64,000 nt of DNA from Kitasatospora phosalacinea. GTDB taxonomy: Bacteria; Actinomycetota; Actinomycetes; Streptomycetales; Streptomycetaceae. The stretch spans positions 62,001 through 126,000 of the forward strand of contig NZ_JNYE01000001.1 of NCBI RefSeq assembly GCF_000717185.1. Reading direction: 5' to 3'. Below, one piece after another: positions 27,385 through 37,602 of this stretch. The notes below the pieces were generated by a model. It saw only the letters and a program-made list of their open reading frames with translations, did no database searches and was not told where the DNA came from. Each line of letters opens with the position of its first letter. The first letter of the stretch is position 1. The translations under genes were made by a program, and so were the position numbers.

Positions 27385-30093
<2,709 letters not shown>

Positions 30094-30659
30094 GGGTCGT
30101 TCTCCTCGCACACGGTTGGCCTGACGCCGGAGAACATACCCATTTCGAAGGCCTTCTAGGGGAGCGAATAGCTCGTACGAGCTGCTGGGCGGGCGATTGG
30201 CCAGCAGATCTAATGCCCGGGCGGGCGTTTGCCTGCGTTGCTGAAATCGTCCGGATGACGCTTGTGACAGTTCAAGAAGTGAAGGCGTCGCCACATACAG
30301 CTCACGCGAACCGGACACATGGTGACGGCATTCGCTCCGCCACGTTTCCCCGGCTTGATTTCCTGCAGCCAGCCGCGGCGATCCGCCGGAGAGCCCGTTC
30401 GGGAAGCGATCCCGACTTGTACACCTTGGCGAAGTCTGCTGACCGACTGTCACTCGCCACGATATGTGGCCAGCATCACGAGCGCATCTCAGCCGTCGAG
30501 CGGAGTCGGCCTACGTCGGGCATCGCTTTCCGTTGATTCTCTCGTCGCTCTGCGTTGCTCGAATTCGCCTCCGAGGAGCCCTACTGTCCAGCTTGGACAA
30601 CACGGCCGGGACGTCGCGGCCAGGCCGGGATTTACGTCAGACCTGCCATTGAGTACAGA
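30094..30659. other. Long intergenic region between dusB and ppdK
   Basis: 566 bp upstream of ppdK and downstream of dusB. The part at 30200-30650 is clearly less GC-rich than the neighbouring genes and contains no frame with normal codon bias or a ribosome-binding site. There are short perfect palindromes GAAGGCCTTC (30147-30156) and AGCTCGTACGAGCT (30170-30183). It must contain the ppdK promoter; a long leader or a small RNA cannot be excluded. Confidence 0.5.
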
Positions 30660-31847
30660 TCAGCCACCAGAAGTGTCCGATTCGGCGTCTTCGGCGAGCC
30701 GGGCACACTCGTACGGATCGTCCAACCAGCCTTCGGGCAGGACCACCCGGTTGTTGCCGCTGGTCCGGCCGCGGGGGCCGTCGGCGCCGATCGGCCAGCT
30801 CTGCTCCTGGTCGACCAGGGCCAGCGTCTCCGCGAGCTCGGTCAGCGAGCTGGAGCTGGCGAGCCGCACCCGCAGCTCGGACCCGACCGAGAAGCCCTTG
30901 GTGTACCAGGCGACGTGCTTGCGGAAGTCGATGACGCCACGGGCCTCGTCGCCCAGCCACTCCCCCAGCAGTTGGGCGTGCCGCACCATGGCGCGGGCCA
31001 CGTACGCGAAGGTCGGGCGGGCGTAGTCGACCTCCCCCTCGAAGATCGACACCAGGTCCTTGAACAGCCAGGGCCGTCCCAGGCAGCCCCGGCCGACCAC
31101 CACGCCGTCGCAGCCGGTCTCGCGCATCATCCGCACCGCGTCGTCGGCGGACCAGATGTCTCCGTTGCCGAGCACCGGGATGCCGGACGGGACGGACTCG
31201 CGGAGCCGGGCGATGGCCGACCAGTCCGCGGTGCCGCCGTAGTGCTGGGCCGCGGTGCGGCCGTGCAGGGCGATCGCGGAGACACCCTCCTCCGCGCCGA
31301 TCCGGCCCGCGTCGAGGTAGGTGAGGTGCTCGTCGTCGATGCCCTTGCGCATCTTCATGGTGACGGGCAGGTCACCCGCGTTGGCGACCGCCTGACGCAG
31401 GATGTCGCGCAGCAGGTTGCGCTTGTACGGCAACGCGGAGCCGCCGCCCTTGCGGGTCACCTTGGGGACGGGGCAGCCGAAGTTGAGGTCGATGTGGTCG
31501 GCCAGGCCCTCCGCGGAGATCATCCGCGCCGCCTTGCCGACGGTCTCCGGGTCCACCCCGTACAGCTGGATCGAACGCGGCTTCTCGCTCGGGTCGAACT
31601 TGATCAGCTGCATGGTCTTGGCGTTGCGCTCGACCAGGGCGCGGGTGGTGATCATCTCGGAGACGTACAGGCCCCGGCCGCCGCTCTGCTCCCGGCACAG
31701 GGTGCGGAAGGGGGCGTTGGTGATGCCGGCCATCGGCGCCAGCACCACCGGCGGCCAGACCTGCATCGGCCCGATGTTCAACGGGGCGAACTCCGGCGTG
31801 CCGGGTGCTGCGGGAGTGGCCTGGGCGGTGTCGGGCGTGGTGGTCAT
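30660..31847 (-). CDS. dusB: tRNA-dihydrouridine synthase
   Basis: FMN-dependent reductase that turns specific uridines of tRNA into dihydrouridine. 395 residues. ATG 31847 (MTTTPDTAQATPAAP) was chosen over an upstream in-frame ATG because conservation starts after it and GAGGATC lies just before. PPVVLAPMAGITNAPFRTLCRE is the FMN-binding start; NFGCPVPKVTRKGGGSALPYKRN holds the catalytic Cys and RNA contacts; VTMKMRKGIDDEHLTYLDAG, ALHGRTAAQHYGGTADW, VLGNGDIWSADDA and GVVVGRGCLGRPWLF complete the TIM barrel. The helical C-terminal domain ends in a low-complexity tail. Confidence 0.95.
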   Translation of the reverse strand: MTTTPDTAQATPAAPGTPEFAPLNIGPMQVWPPVVLAPMAGITNAPFRTLCREQSGGRGLYVSEMITTRALVERNAKTMQLIKFDPSEKPRSIQLYGVDPETVGKAARMISAEGLADHIDLNFGCPVPKVTRKGGGSALPYKRNLLRDILRQAVANAGDLPVTMKMRKGIDDEHLTYLDAGRIGAEEGVSAIALHGRTAAQHYGGTADWSAIARLRESVPSGIPVLGNGDIWSADDAVRMMRETGCDGVVVGRGCLGRPWLFKDLVSIFEGEVDYARPTFAYVARAMVRHAQLLGEWLGDEARGVIDFRKHVAWYTKGFSVGSELRVRLASSSSLTELAETLALVDQEQSWPIGADGPRGRTSGNNRVVLPEGWLDDPYECARLAEDAESDTSGG

Positions 31848-31938
31848 GCGCGGCGGATCCTCATACGGGTAGGGCCCCAACGGCGGGCTTCCGGACTCTC
31901 CATTCTCTCCCACCCGCCGGACCGGGCGGTCCGGGCGG

Positions 31939-32832
31939 TCAGGACGCCCCCGCCCGGCCGATGGTGACGGTGCCGGAGGCGGAGGTGACGTCGAGCAGCC
32001 GTGGTGAGTCGACGTCCTGCAGGGACTGGTCGACCGCCCGGTGGCCGCCGTCGAGGCTGAGGTCGATCCGGTACCGGCTGTGGTCGTCGGGCAGTTGCAG
32101 GACGAGGTTCCCTGAGGCGAGGCGGGTGGTGACCTCGTCCGGCGGGCGGTCGTACTGCAGGGTGACGTCCCCGGAGGAGGAGGACAGCTGGGCTCTGGAG
32201 GCGCTCAGCCCCGTTCCGGTGATCTGGCCGGACCCGCTCCGCGCCCAGACCGGCCCGCTGACCCCGGTCAGTTGGATCTGGCCGCTGCCGGTCTCCGCCG
32301 AGACGCTGCCGGACAGGCCCACGACCTCCGTCCGCCCGGAGCCGTTGCGGGCGTGGACGGTGGTGGTCGGCGGCACCTGTATCTCCAGGGACACCGGGCA
32401 GCCCTGCAGGACCCGGGCTTCCGGGCAGCCGACGGAGAGCGACATCGTGCCCGCGTCTATCCGCTCGGCGACGGTGGGCTTCCGCAGGGCCCAGCCGATC
32501 CGCTCGGACACCACCACCCGGTCGGTGGCCCCGGAGCGGACGGTGACCTGGGCCGGGCCGGCGTCGATGTCGAGCTGTCCGACCGGCTCGAAGTACGTCC
32601 GCTCCTGGGTGGTCTCCTGCTGGACGAGGAACGCCCCCGTGGCCCCGGCGCCCAGCAGGAGGACGCAGGCCAGGACCAGCACGCCGACGATCCGCCAGGC
32701 CCGGCGCTCGCCCGGGCCCGCTGCGGCGGGCGGCCCGACCGGCCCCGGGACCGGCAGCCAGCGGGCGAGCCGGCCCGGCCCGGGAGCGGACCGCTGCTCC
32801 GGCGGGTGTTCCGACGGGACGGCTCGGGTCAC
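31939..32832 (-). CDS. DUF4097-type membrane-anchored protein
   Basis: 297 residues. Cytosolic Pro-rich N-terminus, a single membrane helix at about 49-72 (WRIVGVLVLACVLLLGAGATGAFLV), then an extracellular right-handed beta-repeat domain with recurrent GSGxxEV/GSGQIQL/GSGQITG/SSGDVTL/ASGNLVL/ASGTVTIG strands, the DUF4097/adhesin-like pattern. The GTG start overlaps the response-regulator stop (GTGA). Placement at the end of a kinase-regulator operon suggests a cell-surface sensor accessory or output. Function unknown. Confidence 0.83.
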   Translation of the reverse strand: MTRAVPSEHPPEQRSAPGPGRLARWLPVPGPVGPPAAAGPGERRAWRIVGVLVLACVLLLGAGATGAFLVQQETTQERTYFEPVGQLDIDAGPAQVTVRSGATDRVVVSERIGWALRKPTVAERIDAGTMSLSVGCPEARVLQGCPVSLEIQVPPTTTVHARNGSGRTEVVGLSGSVSAETGSGQIQLTGVSGPVWARSGSGQITGTGLSASRAQLSSSSGDVTLQYDRPPDEVTTRLASGNLVLQLPDDHSRYRIDLSLDGGHRAVDQSLQDVDSPRLLDVTSASGTVTIGRAGAS

Positions 32833-33476
32833 TGGCTGACCTCCAGGAAGCGCAGCACCGCGAGCACCCTGCGGTGGGTGTCCTCCGCGGGCGGCAGGTC
32901 GAGCTTGGTGAGGATGGAGTTGATGTGCTTGGAGACGGCGCTGTCGCTGACCACCAGGGACTCGGCGATCGCGGTGTTCGAACGCCCCTCGGCCATCAGG
33001 GCCAGCACGTCCCGCTCGCGGGGCGTCAGCCGGTGCAGCGGATCCCTGTCGCGGCGCAGCAGCAGTTGGGCGACCACCTCCGGGTCGAGGGCGGTGCCGC
33101 CCTGGGCGACCCGCTGCAGCGCCTCCACGAACTCGTCCACGTTGGCGACCCGCTGCTTGAGCAGGTAGCCGACGCCGCTGGTGTTCTTGGCCAGCAAGTC
33201 CGCCGCGTAGCGCTCCTCGACGAACTGGGAGAGCAGGACGACCGCGGTGCCGGGCCACTGCCGCCGGATCATCAGCGCGGCCCGGACCCCCTCGTCGGTG
33301 AACCCCGGGGGCATCCGGACGTCCGCCACGACGATCTGCGGGCGGTGCTCCTCGACGGCGGCGAGCAGCGCCTCGGCGTCCCCCACGGCGGCAGCGACCT
33401 CGTAGCCCTCGCTCTCCAGTACCTTGACGATGCCGATCCTCAGGAGGACCGAGTCCTCGGCGATCACAGCTCGCAT
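32829..33476 (-). CDS. NarL/LuxR-family response regulator
   Basis: 215 residues. Receiver domain MRAVIAEDSVLLRIGIVKVLESEGYEV with acidic pair E7-D8, phospho-acceptor Asp in IVVADVRMPP, and conserved Lys in GYLLKQ. The C-terminal LuxR HTH is LTPRERDVLALMAEGRSNTAIAESLVVSDSAVSKHINSILTKLDL. The start lies inside the end of the sensor kinase gene (13-bp overlap), and the stop overlaps the DUF4097 gene. Confidence 0.93.
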   Translation of the reverse strand: MRAVIAEDSVLLRIGIVKVLESEGYEVAAAVGDAEALLAAVEEHRPQIVVADVRMPPGFTDEGVRAALMIRRQWPGTAVVLLSQFVEERYAADLLAKNTSGVGYLLKQRVANVDEFVEALQRVAQGGTALDPEVVAQLLLRRDRDPLHRLTPRERDVLALMAEGRSNTAIAESLVVSDSAVSKHINSILTKLDLPPAEDTHRRVLAVLRFLEVSQ

Positions 33477-34732
33477 GGCAGCTCCATGGTGATGGTGGTC
33501 GGGCCCCCGCGGGGGCTGGTGACGGCGAAGGATCCGTCGACCGAGGCGGCGCGCTTGCGCAGGCCGGTGAGGCCGGTGCCGCGGTCGGCGTCCGCCCCGC
33601 CGACGCCGTCGTCGGTGACGGTGATGTGCAGCCGGTCGGCGGCCCGGCGCAGGACGAGGTCGATGCGGGAGGCCCGGGAGTGCTTGGCGGCGTTGGCCAG
33701 GGCCTCGGAGACCGTGAAGTAGGCGACCGCCTCCACGGTGGGGGCTATCCGGCCCGGGAGGTCGACCGTGAGGTGCACGGGGACGGGGCTGCGGGCGGCG
33801 ATGCCGGAGAGCGCCGCGTCGAGCCCGCGGTCCTCCAGCACCGCCGGGTGCAGGCCGCGGACCAGGTCGTGGAGCTCCTTGACGGCTGCCTGTGCCTCCT
33901 CGTGCGCGGCGACGATGACCTCCATGGCTTCGGCCGGGAGGTGCTTGAGGGTGCGCCGGGCGAGCCCCAGGTTCATCGCGAGCGAGACCAGGCGCTGCTG
34001 CGCACCGTCGTGCAGGTCCCGTTCGATGCGGCGCCGTTCGGCGTCGGCCGCATCCACCACGTCCACCCGGCTGCGGGCCAGGTGCTCGACGCGGCGCTCC
34101 AGGAGCTCCGCCCGGTTGGGGCCGAGCAGGGCCCGGACCGCCCACAGGTCGACGGCGGCGAACAGGGCGGCGAGCCAGGGCACGACGGCCAGCAGGAGCA
34201 GGCCGCCGAGGGTGGCGACGGCGCCGTCGACGACCCAACCCGGCCGGGCCCGCAGGGAGTTGCCGGGCGGCAGCAGCCAGACCCAGCCGAAGAAGCCGAG
34301 CAGGACGGCCGCGGCCCCCCAGAGGCCGATCACCAGGCCGGCGCACAGGGCCTGCACCGGGGCGACCACCAGGTGGTGGACCGCCTGCCGCCACGTCAGC
34401 CCCGCGCGGAGCCGGGCCAGCCAGGCCGCCCCGGGCGGGACCCGGCCCGGGACCTCCACCCCGCGCAGGGCGCGGACCCGGCTGCGCTGGGCGGTGGTCA
34501 GCAGGTCGAGGAGGGCCACGGTCAGGAGCAGCCACAGCAGCAGGACGCCGCCCGAGGCGCCGGGGACGACCAGCCATGGCAGGCCGAACGGGAGGCCCGC
34601 GGCCAGGAACAGCGAGTCCCGTCGAGCGCCCGCGGACCACGGCGTGCGCGCGGCCAGGGCGGCCAGGACGGCCCGGCCCGCGGCGCCCCGGACCGCCCGG
34701 CGCGGGGGCGTGTCGATCTTCGACTGGAACAT
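33464..34732 (-). CDS. Sensor histidine kinase (HisKA_3 type)
   Basis: 422 residues. Several membrane helices (about 40-70, 125-165 and 180-205) form a sensor with little extracellular mass, as in DesK/LiaS-like kinases. The phosphorylated His is in ERRRIERDLHDGAQQRLVSLAMNLGLARR. The ATP-binding domain has YFTVSEALANAAKHSRAS (N box) and ITVTDDGVGGADADRGTGLTGLRKRAASVDG (G boxes). The start lies 48 bp from a large inverted repeat shared with the divergent operon. The signal is likely at the membrane. Confidence 0.93.
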   Translation of the reverse strand: MFQSKIDTPPRRAVRGAAGRAVLAALAARTPWSAGARRDSLFLAAGLPFGLPWLVVPGASGGVLLLWLLLTVALLDLLTTAQRSRVRALRGVEVPGRVPPGAAWLARLRAGLTWRQAVHHLVVAPVQALCAGLVIGLWGAAAVLLGFFGWVWLLPPGNSLRARPGWVVDGAVATLGGLLLLAVVPWLAALFAAVDLWAVRALLGPNRAELLERRVEHLARSRVDVVDAADAERRRIERDLHDGAQQRLVSLAMNLGLARRTLKHLPAEAMEVIVAAHEEAQAAVKELHDLVRGLHPAVLEDRGLDAALSGIAARSPVPVHLTVDLPGRIAPTVEAVAYFTVSEALANAAKHSRASRIDLVLRRAADRLHITVTDDGVGGADADRGTGLTGLRKRAASVDGSFAVTSPRGGPTTITMELPCEL

Positions 34733-34780
34733 GCGGATCAGCGTAGAGGCCGCCCGATTTCGGCTTCCATGGCGCAGGCC

Positions 34781-34820
34781 TCCGTGTTTTTGGTGTACCT
34801 GGGTACACCAAAAACACGGA
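34781..34820. promoter_or_regulatory. 40-bp inverted repeat in the divergent kinase/34868 promoter
   Basis: Arms TCCGTGTTTTTGGTGTACC and GGTACACCAAAAACACGGA are exact complements of 19 bp with a 2-nt spacer. It is unusually AT-rich for this genome and lies midway between two divergent starts (48 bp from the kinase, 47 bp from 34868). It could be the operator of the adjacent response regulator or a shared repressor site. Confidence 0.75.
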
Positions 34821-34867
34821 TGCGTGCATTACCGACAAGATCCTTGCTCCGAACGATTCTTGACGGC

Positions 34868-35371
34868 ATGACGAACACGAACCTGATGCGTTGCGGCCGC
34901 GGCCCGTTCTCCCCCTTCCGGGCGACGGCCCCCGGTTCCTCCGACTTCCTCCGCGAACTCGTCCACGAACCGGACGGGTTGGGGCTGATCGCCGCGGTCG
35001 GCCCGTGGGCGGCGCGGCTGCGGGCCGGTCGCCGACCGGCCGTGGAGGTCTACGAGTACGGCGAACTGCTCGACGTCGTGGTCGAGTCGCCGCTCGGTGG
35101 CACCGGGCTGCGCGGGGCACGGCGCGGGGCGTCCGGGAGGCCGGGCGGCGGTCCGTTCTCCTGTGCCTGGGGCCGGTTGCCGCCCTGCGGGGCGCCCCCG
35201 CCGGTGCGCTTCCTCACCGGCGGCCTGCGGCGGCGGGCGACGGGGGCCTCGGCCGTGCGGACGGCGGGCCGGTTCTGGTTCGCCTCGGCGGCCGGCGAGT
35301 TCCGCTGGGCGCAGTTGCCGGTGCCCGGCTGCGCCTGCGCGGGGCACACGGAGCAGAAAGGTGCAGCATGA
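34868..35371 (+). CDS. Hypothetical protein, first gene of unknown operon
   Basis: 167 residues with no recognised domain. The first half (TAPGSSDFLRELVHEPDGLGLIAAVGPWAARLRAGRRPAVEVYEYGELLDVVVESPLGG) looks globular. The second half is Gly/Arg-rich with cysteines in SCAWGRLPPCG and PGCACAG and an aromatic stretch GRFWFASAAGEFRW. No signal peptide. The ATG gives an overlap (ATGA) with the next gene. It is divergent from the two-component system across the 40-bp inverted repeat. Confidence 0.6.
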   Translation: MTNTNLMRCGRGPFSPFRATAPGSSDFLRELVHEPDGLGLIAAVGPWAARLRAGRRPAVEVYEYGELLDVVVESPLGGTGLRGARRGASGRPGGGPFSCAWGRLPPCGAPPPVRFLTGGLRRRATGASAVRTAGRFWFASAAGEFRWAQLPVPGCACAGHTEQKGAA

Positions 35372-36414
35372 GCGGGTTCCTCACCGGGCCCGTCCGGGCC
35401 GGTGCGGGTGGCCTCGTCCGGACGGGGCGTCCGACGGTTCCGGGCCCGCGGGCCCGGTGGCTGCGACCGGAAGTGCTGCTCCTGGGCTGCGGGTTGATCC
35501 TGCTGCCCTGGTCGGTGCTGCTCGCCTCGCTTCCCGGCGGCCCTCCCTGGGCGGTGCTCGACCTGGCCGAGTCGGCCGCCCTGTCCGCTGCCGCCGTGCA
35601 GCTGCGGCGAGGGCGGCGCCCGTTCGGTCCCGCCGTTCTGGCCGGCGTCCTGCTGGTCACGGACGCCGGGTGCGACGTGGCGACGGCGACCGGCCGGTCC
35701 GAGTTGCTGGTCGCCCTGCTGATGGCGGTGTGCGCGGAGTTGCCGCTGGCAGCCGTGTGCTGGTCGGTGGCGTTCCTCGCGGACGGCCGCGGTCCGGCGT
35801 CGGCTGCCGGTCGGTGGCGTCGGTTCCGGCCGCTCCGGGAGCGTGCCGCCACCCCGGCTCCGGTGGGCGAACTGCCCATCGGCTTCCCCACGGAAGGAGT
35901 GTCAGTGCAGAACGTCCACCTGACGGAGCGGTCCGCTCAGGGAGCCGTGCCCGGGCCCCCGGCGAGCCGGTCGTACGCCGGGGTGTCGAGCCGGCTGCTG
36001 ATCGCCGCGGCGTCGGCCGGGCCGGGTTGCCCGGCCGACGCCGGGAAGTTCTGCCCCGGCCCCGGTCCCTCGGCAGCCCCGGGGGTCGGCGGGTGCGGCC
36101 GCCCCACCCGGGCGCCCGGCGCGGTGCTGGCCACCAGGCCGCGGCCCCGCACCGGTGCTCGGGCAGCCCTGCCCCGCCCGGGCCGGTCGCATCCGGTGCC
36201 GTCCGCCGGGGCGAGAGCGGCCGCCTCCGCCCGGCGCGATCCCGGGGTACGGCGGCAGCCCTCCCCGGAACGGCAGAACCGCTACGGGGAGGGGGCCCGC
36301 GACAGCCCGGCGGGAGGCGGACCGGTTCGCGTCGCCGCTCTCCGGCCAGGTACTGAGCGCCCAGAGGGAACGGTCCGCGGGGCGGAGGTCCCGGACGTCC
36401 CTCCCCGCGCCTGA
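35368..36414 (+). CDS. Four-helix membrane protein with a low-complexity C-terminal half
   Basis: 348 residues as one frame, starting at the ATGA overlap. Residues 30-155 contain four membrane helices (VLLLGCGLILLPWSVLLASL, AVLDLAESAALSAAAVQL, FGPAVLAGVLLVTDAGCDVATA, LLVALLMAVCAELPLAAVCWSVAFLA). This layout recalls an uncharacterised actinobacterial 4-TM family with a DAWFDVxTA motif, here altered to DAGCDVATA. From about residue 180 the sequence is Gly/Pro/Arg-rich and less convincing. A well-placed GGAAGGAG and GTG at 35905 suggest that a separate gene may start there in the same frame. Confidence 0.55.
   Translation: MSGFLTGPVRAGAGGLVRTGRPTVPGPRARWLRPEVLLLGCGLILLPWSVLLASLPGGPPWAVLDLAESAALSAAAVQLRRGRRPFGPAVLAGVLLVTDAGCDVATATGRSELLVALLMAVCAELPLAAVCWSVAFLADGRGPASAAGRWRRFRPLRERAATPAPVGELPIGFPTEGVSVQNVHLTERSAQGAVPGPPASRSYAGVSSRLLIAAASAGPGCPADAGKFCPGPGPSAAPGVGGCGRPTRAPGAVLATRPRPRTGARAALPRPGRSHPVPSAGARAAASARRDPGVRRQPSPERQNRYGEGARDSPAGGGPVRVAALRPGTERPEGTVRGAEVPDVPPRA
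35905..36414 (+). CDS. Possible independently translated small protein within the 35368 frame
   Basis: GTG at 35905 is preceded by GGAAGGAG with 5-nt spacing, an unusually good ribosome-binding site for a random in-frame position. The product would start VQNVHLTERSAQGAVPGPPASRSYAG. It would be cysteine-containing (GPGCPADAGKFCPGP) and then Gly/Pro/Arg-rich for a total of 169 residues. Codon bias is good for about the first 70 codons and weaker later. It could equally be the tail of the membrane protein. Confidence 0.25.
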   Translation: MQNVHLTERSAQGAVPGPPASRSYAGVSSRLLIAAASAGPGCPADAGKFCPGPGPSAAPGVGGCGRPTRAPGAVLATRPRPRTGARAALPRPGRSHPVPSAGARAAASARRDPGVRRQPSPERQNRYGEGARDSPAGGGPVRVAALRPGTERPEGTVRGAEVPDVPPRA

Positions 36415-36764
36415 CCCGTCCGCCCCCGCCAACTCACCCGACCCACCCACCCGCCCGTTCCCGAGCCGAGAGGAGTCGCACGGCCCCACCGATGCTCCGG
36501 CGGCCGACACCGCCACCGACCTGATCGCATTCCTCCTCCCTGCCCCTCCTGCTCCTTGACTCCTGCACAGTGCGATCGACCCTGCCGACCGTCGCCCGTG
36601 ATCCGGCCATCGGCCCCGCTACCGGGGCCGCGCTCGCCGGTGCGGGGCACGGTCGGCAGGGACTGCCGCGCATCGGATCCCCGGGTGCGGGCCGGGCGCG
36701 GTACGGCGGGTCGCCGCGCAGAAAATGGAAAGCCGCCGGTCGGGGCCGGTGCGATGATGACGCC
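36415..36764. other. Intergenic region before the NADAR gene
   Basis: 350 bp. A GAGAGGAG motif at 36468-36475 resembles a ribosome-binding site, but no ATG, GTG, TTG or CTG follows at usable spacing in a long frame. Nothing else recognisable. Confidence 0.5.
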
Positions 36765-37343
36765 ATGACGACGAGCCCGGTCCTCCCTCCGCTGGAGGCG
36801 CGCACCCGCGAGCAGTTGACGGCCGCGGTCGCGTCCGGAGCCCGCCCGAAGTACCTGCACTTCTGGGGGCACCGGCCGCAGCGGGACGGGCAGATCGGGC
36901 CAGGTGCGCTCAGCCAGTGGTGGCCCTCCCCGTTCACCGTCGACGGGGTCGAGTACCGCACCGCCGAACACTGGATGATGGCCGGGAAGGCCCGGCTGTT
37001 CGGGGACGAGGAGGCCGTCCCGGGCATCCTGCGGGCACGGACGCCCGCGGAGGCGAAGAACCTGGGCCGTCTGGTCGCGGGGTTCGACGAGGAGCGGTGG
37101 GTGGCGCACCGCTTCGAACTGGTGGTGGTCGGCAGCACCGCGAAGTTCGGACAGGACGAACGGCTCCGCGCGTACCTGCTCGGCACCGGCGGGCGCGTCC
37201 TGGTGGAAGCCAGCCCGCTCGACCGGATCTGGGGCATCGGGCTCGCGGCCGACGACGAGCGGGCGAACTCCCCCGCCCGGTGGCAGGGTTCGAACCTGCT
37301 CGGTTTCGCCTTGATGGAGGCACGGGCCCGGCTGACGGGCTGA
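36765..37343 (+). CDS. NADAR (YbiA-like) family protein
   Basis: 192 residues. Related enzymes are N-glycosidases: YbiA/RibX acts on riboflavin-pathway intermediates, and other members remove ADP-ribose from guanine. Signature pieces: KYLHFWGHRPQRDGQIGPGALSQWWPSPFTVDGVEYRTAEHWMMAGKARLFGDEE (Trp and Glu of the pocket), KNLGRLV, FGQDERLRAYLLGTGGRVLVEASPLDRIWGIGLAADDERA and GSNLLGFALMEAR. The ATG at 36765 starts just before the conserved part. No DarT-like ADP-ribosyltransferase or riboflavin gene adjoins it, so the substrate is open. Confidence 0.9.
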   Translation: MTTSPVLPPLEARTREQLTAAVASGARPKYLHFWGHRPQRDGQIGPGALSQWWPSPFTVDGVEYRTAEHWMMAGKARLFGDEEAVPGILRARTPAEAKNLGRLVAGFDEERWVAHRFELVVVGSTAKFGQDERLRAYLLGTGGRVLVEASPLDRIWGIGLAADDERANSPARWQGSNLLGFALMEARARLTG

Positions 37344-37602
37344 CCTCATCCCCCGGTGAACGCTACCGGGGCAGTAGCTGACCCGCTTACCACACAAACA
37401 GGGTGCGCCGACCGGGATTTGGCCGAAACTACCGAGTCCCGTCGGCCTTCCGCACCACACCGGCCACTCGCGCCCCCATCTCGCAAAGGTTAAGACTTGC
37501 TCCCGTAACGTGGCCGCCGTACGGCACCGCCAGGATGGCCACCAGTTGTTGTGTTCGGAGGCCGGGCGGGTGGCCTCCACGGAGAGGTCGGGGCGGGGCG
37601 CG

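Noticed and set aside
34781..34820. The 40-bp inverted repeat as a transcription terminator
   Set aside because: It lies between two divergent promoters with no gene ending at it, so termination is not needed; a regulatory site is more plausible.
36468..36559. A small peptide gene after the GAGAGGAG motif, ending DLIAFLLPAPPAP
   Set aside because: No ATG, GTG, TTG or CTG lies at usable distance in the open frame; the neighbouring ATG at 36492 gives only ten codons in another frame.
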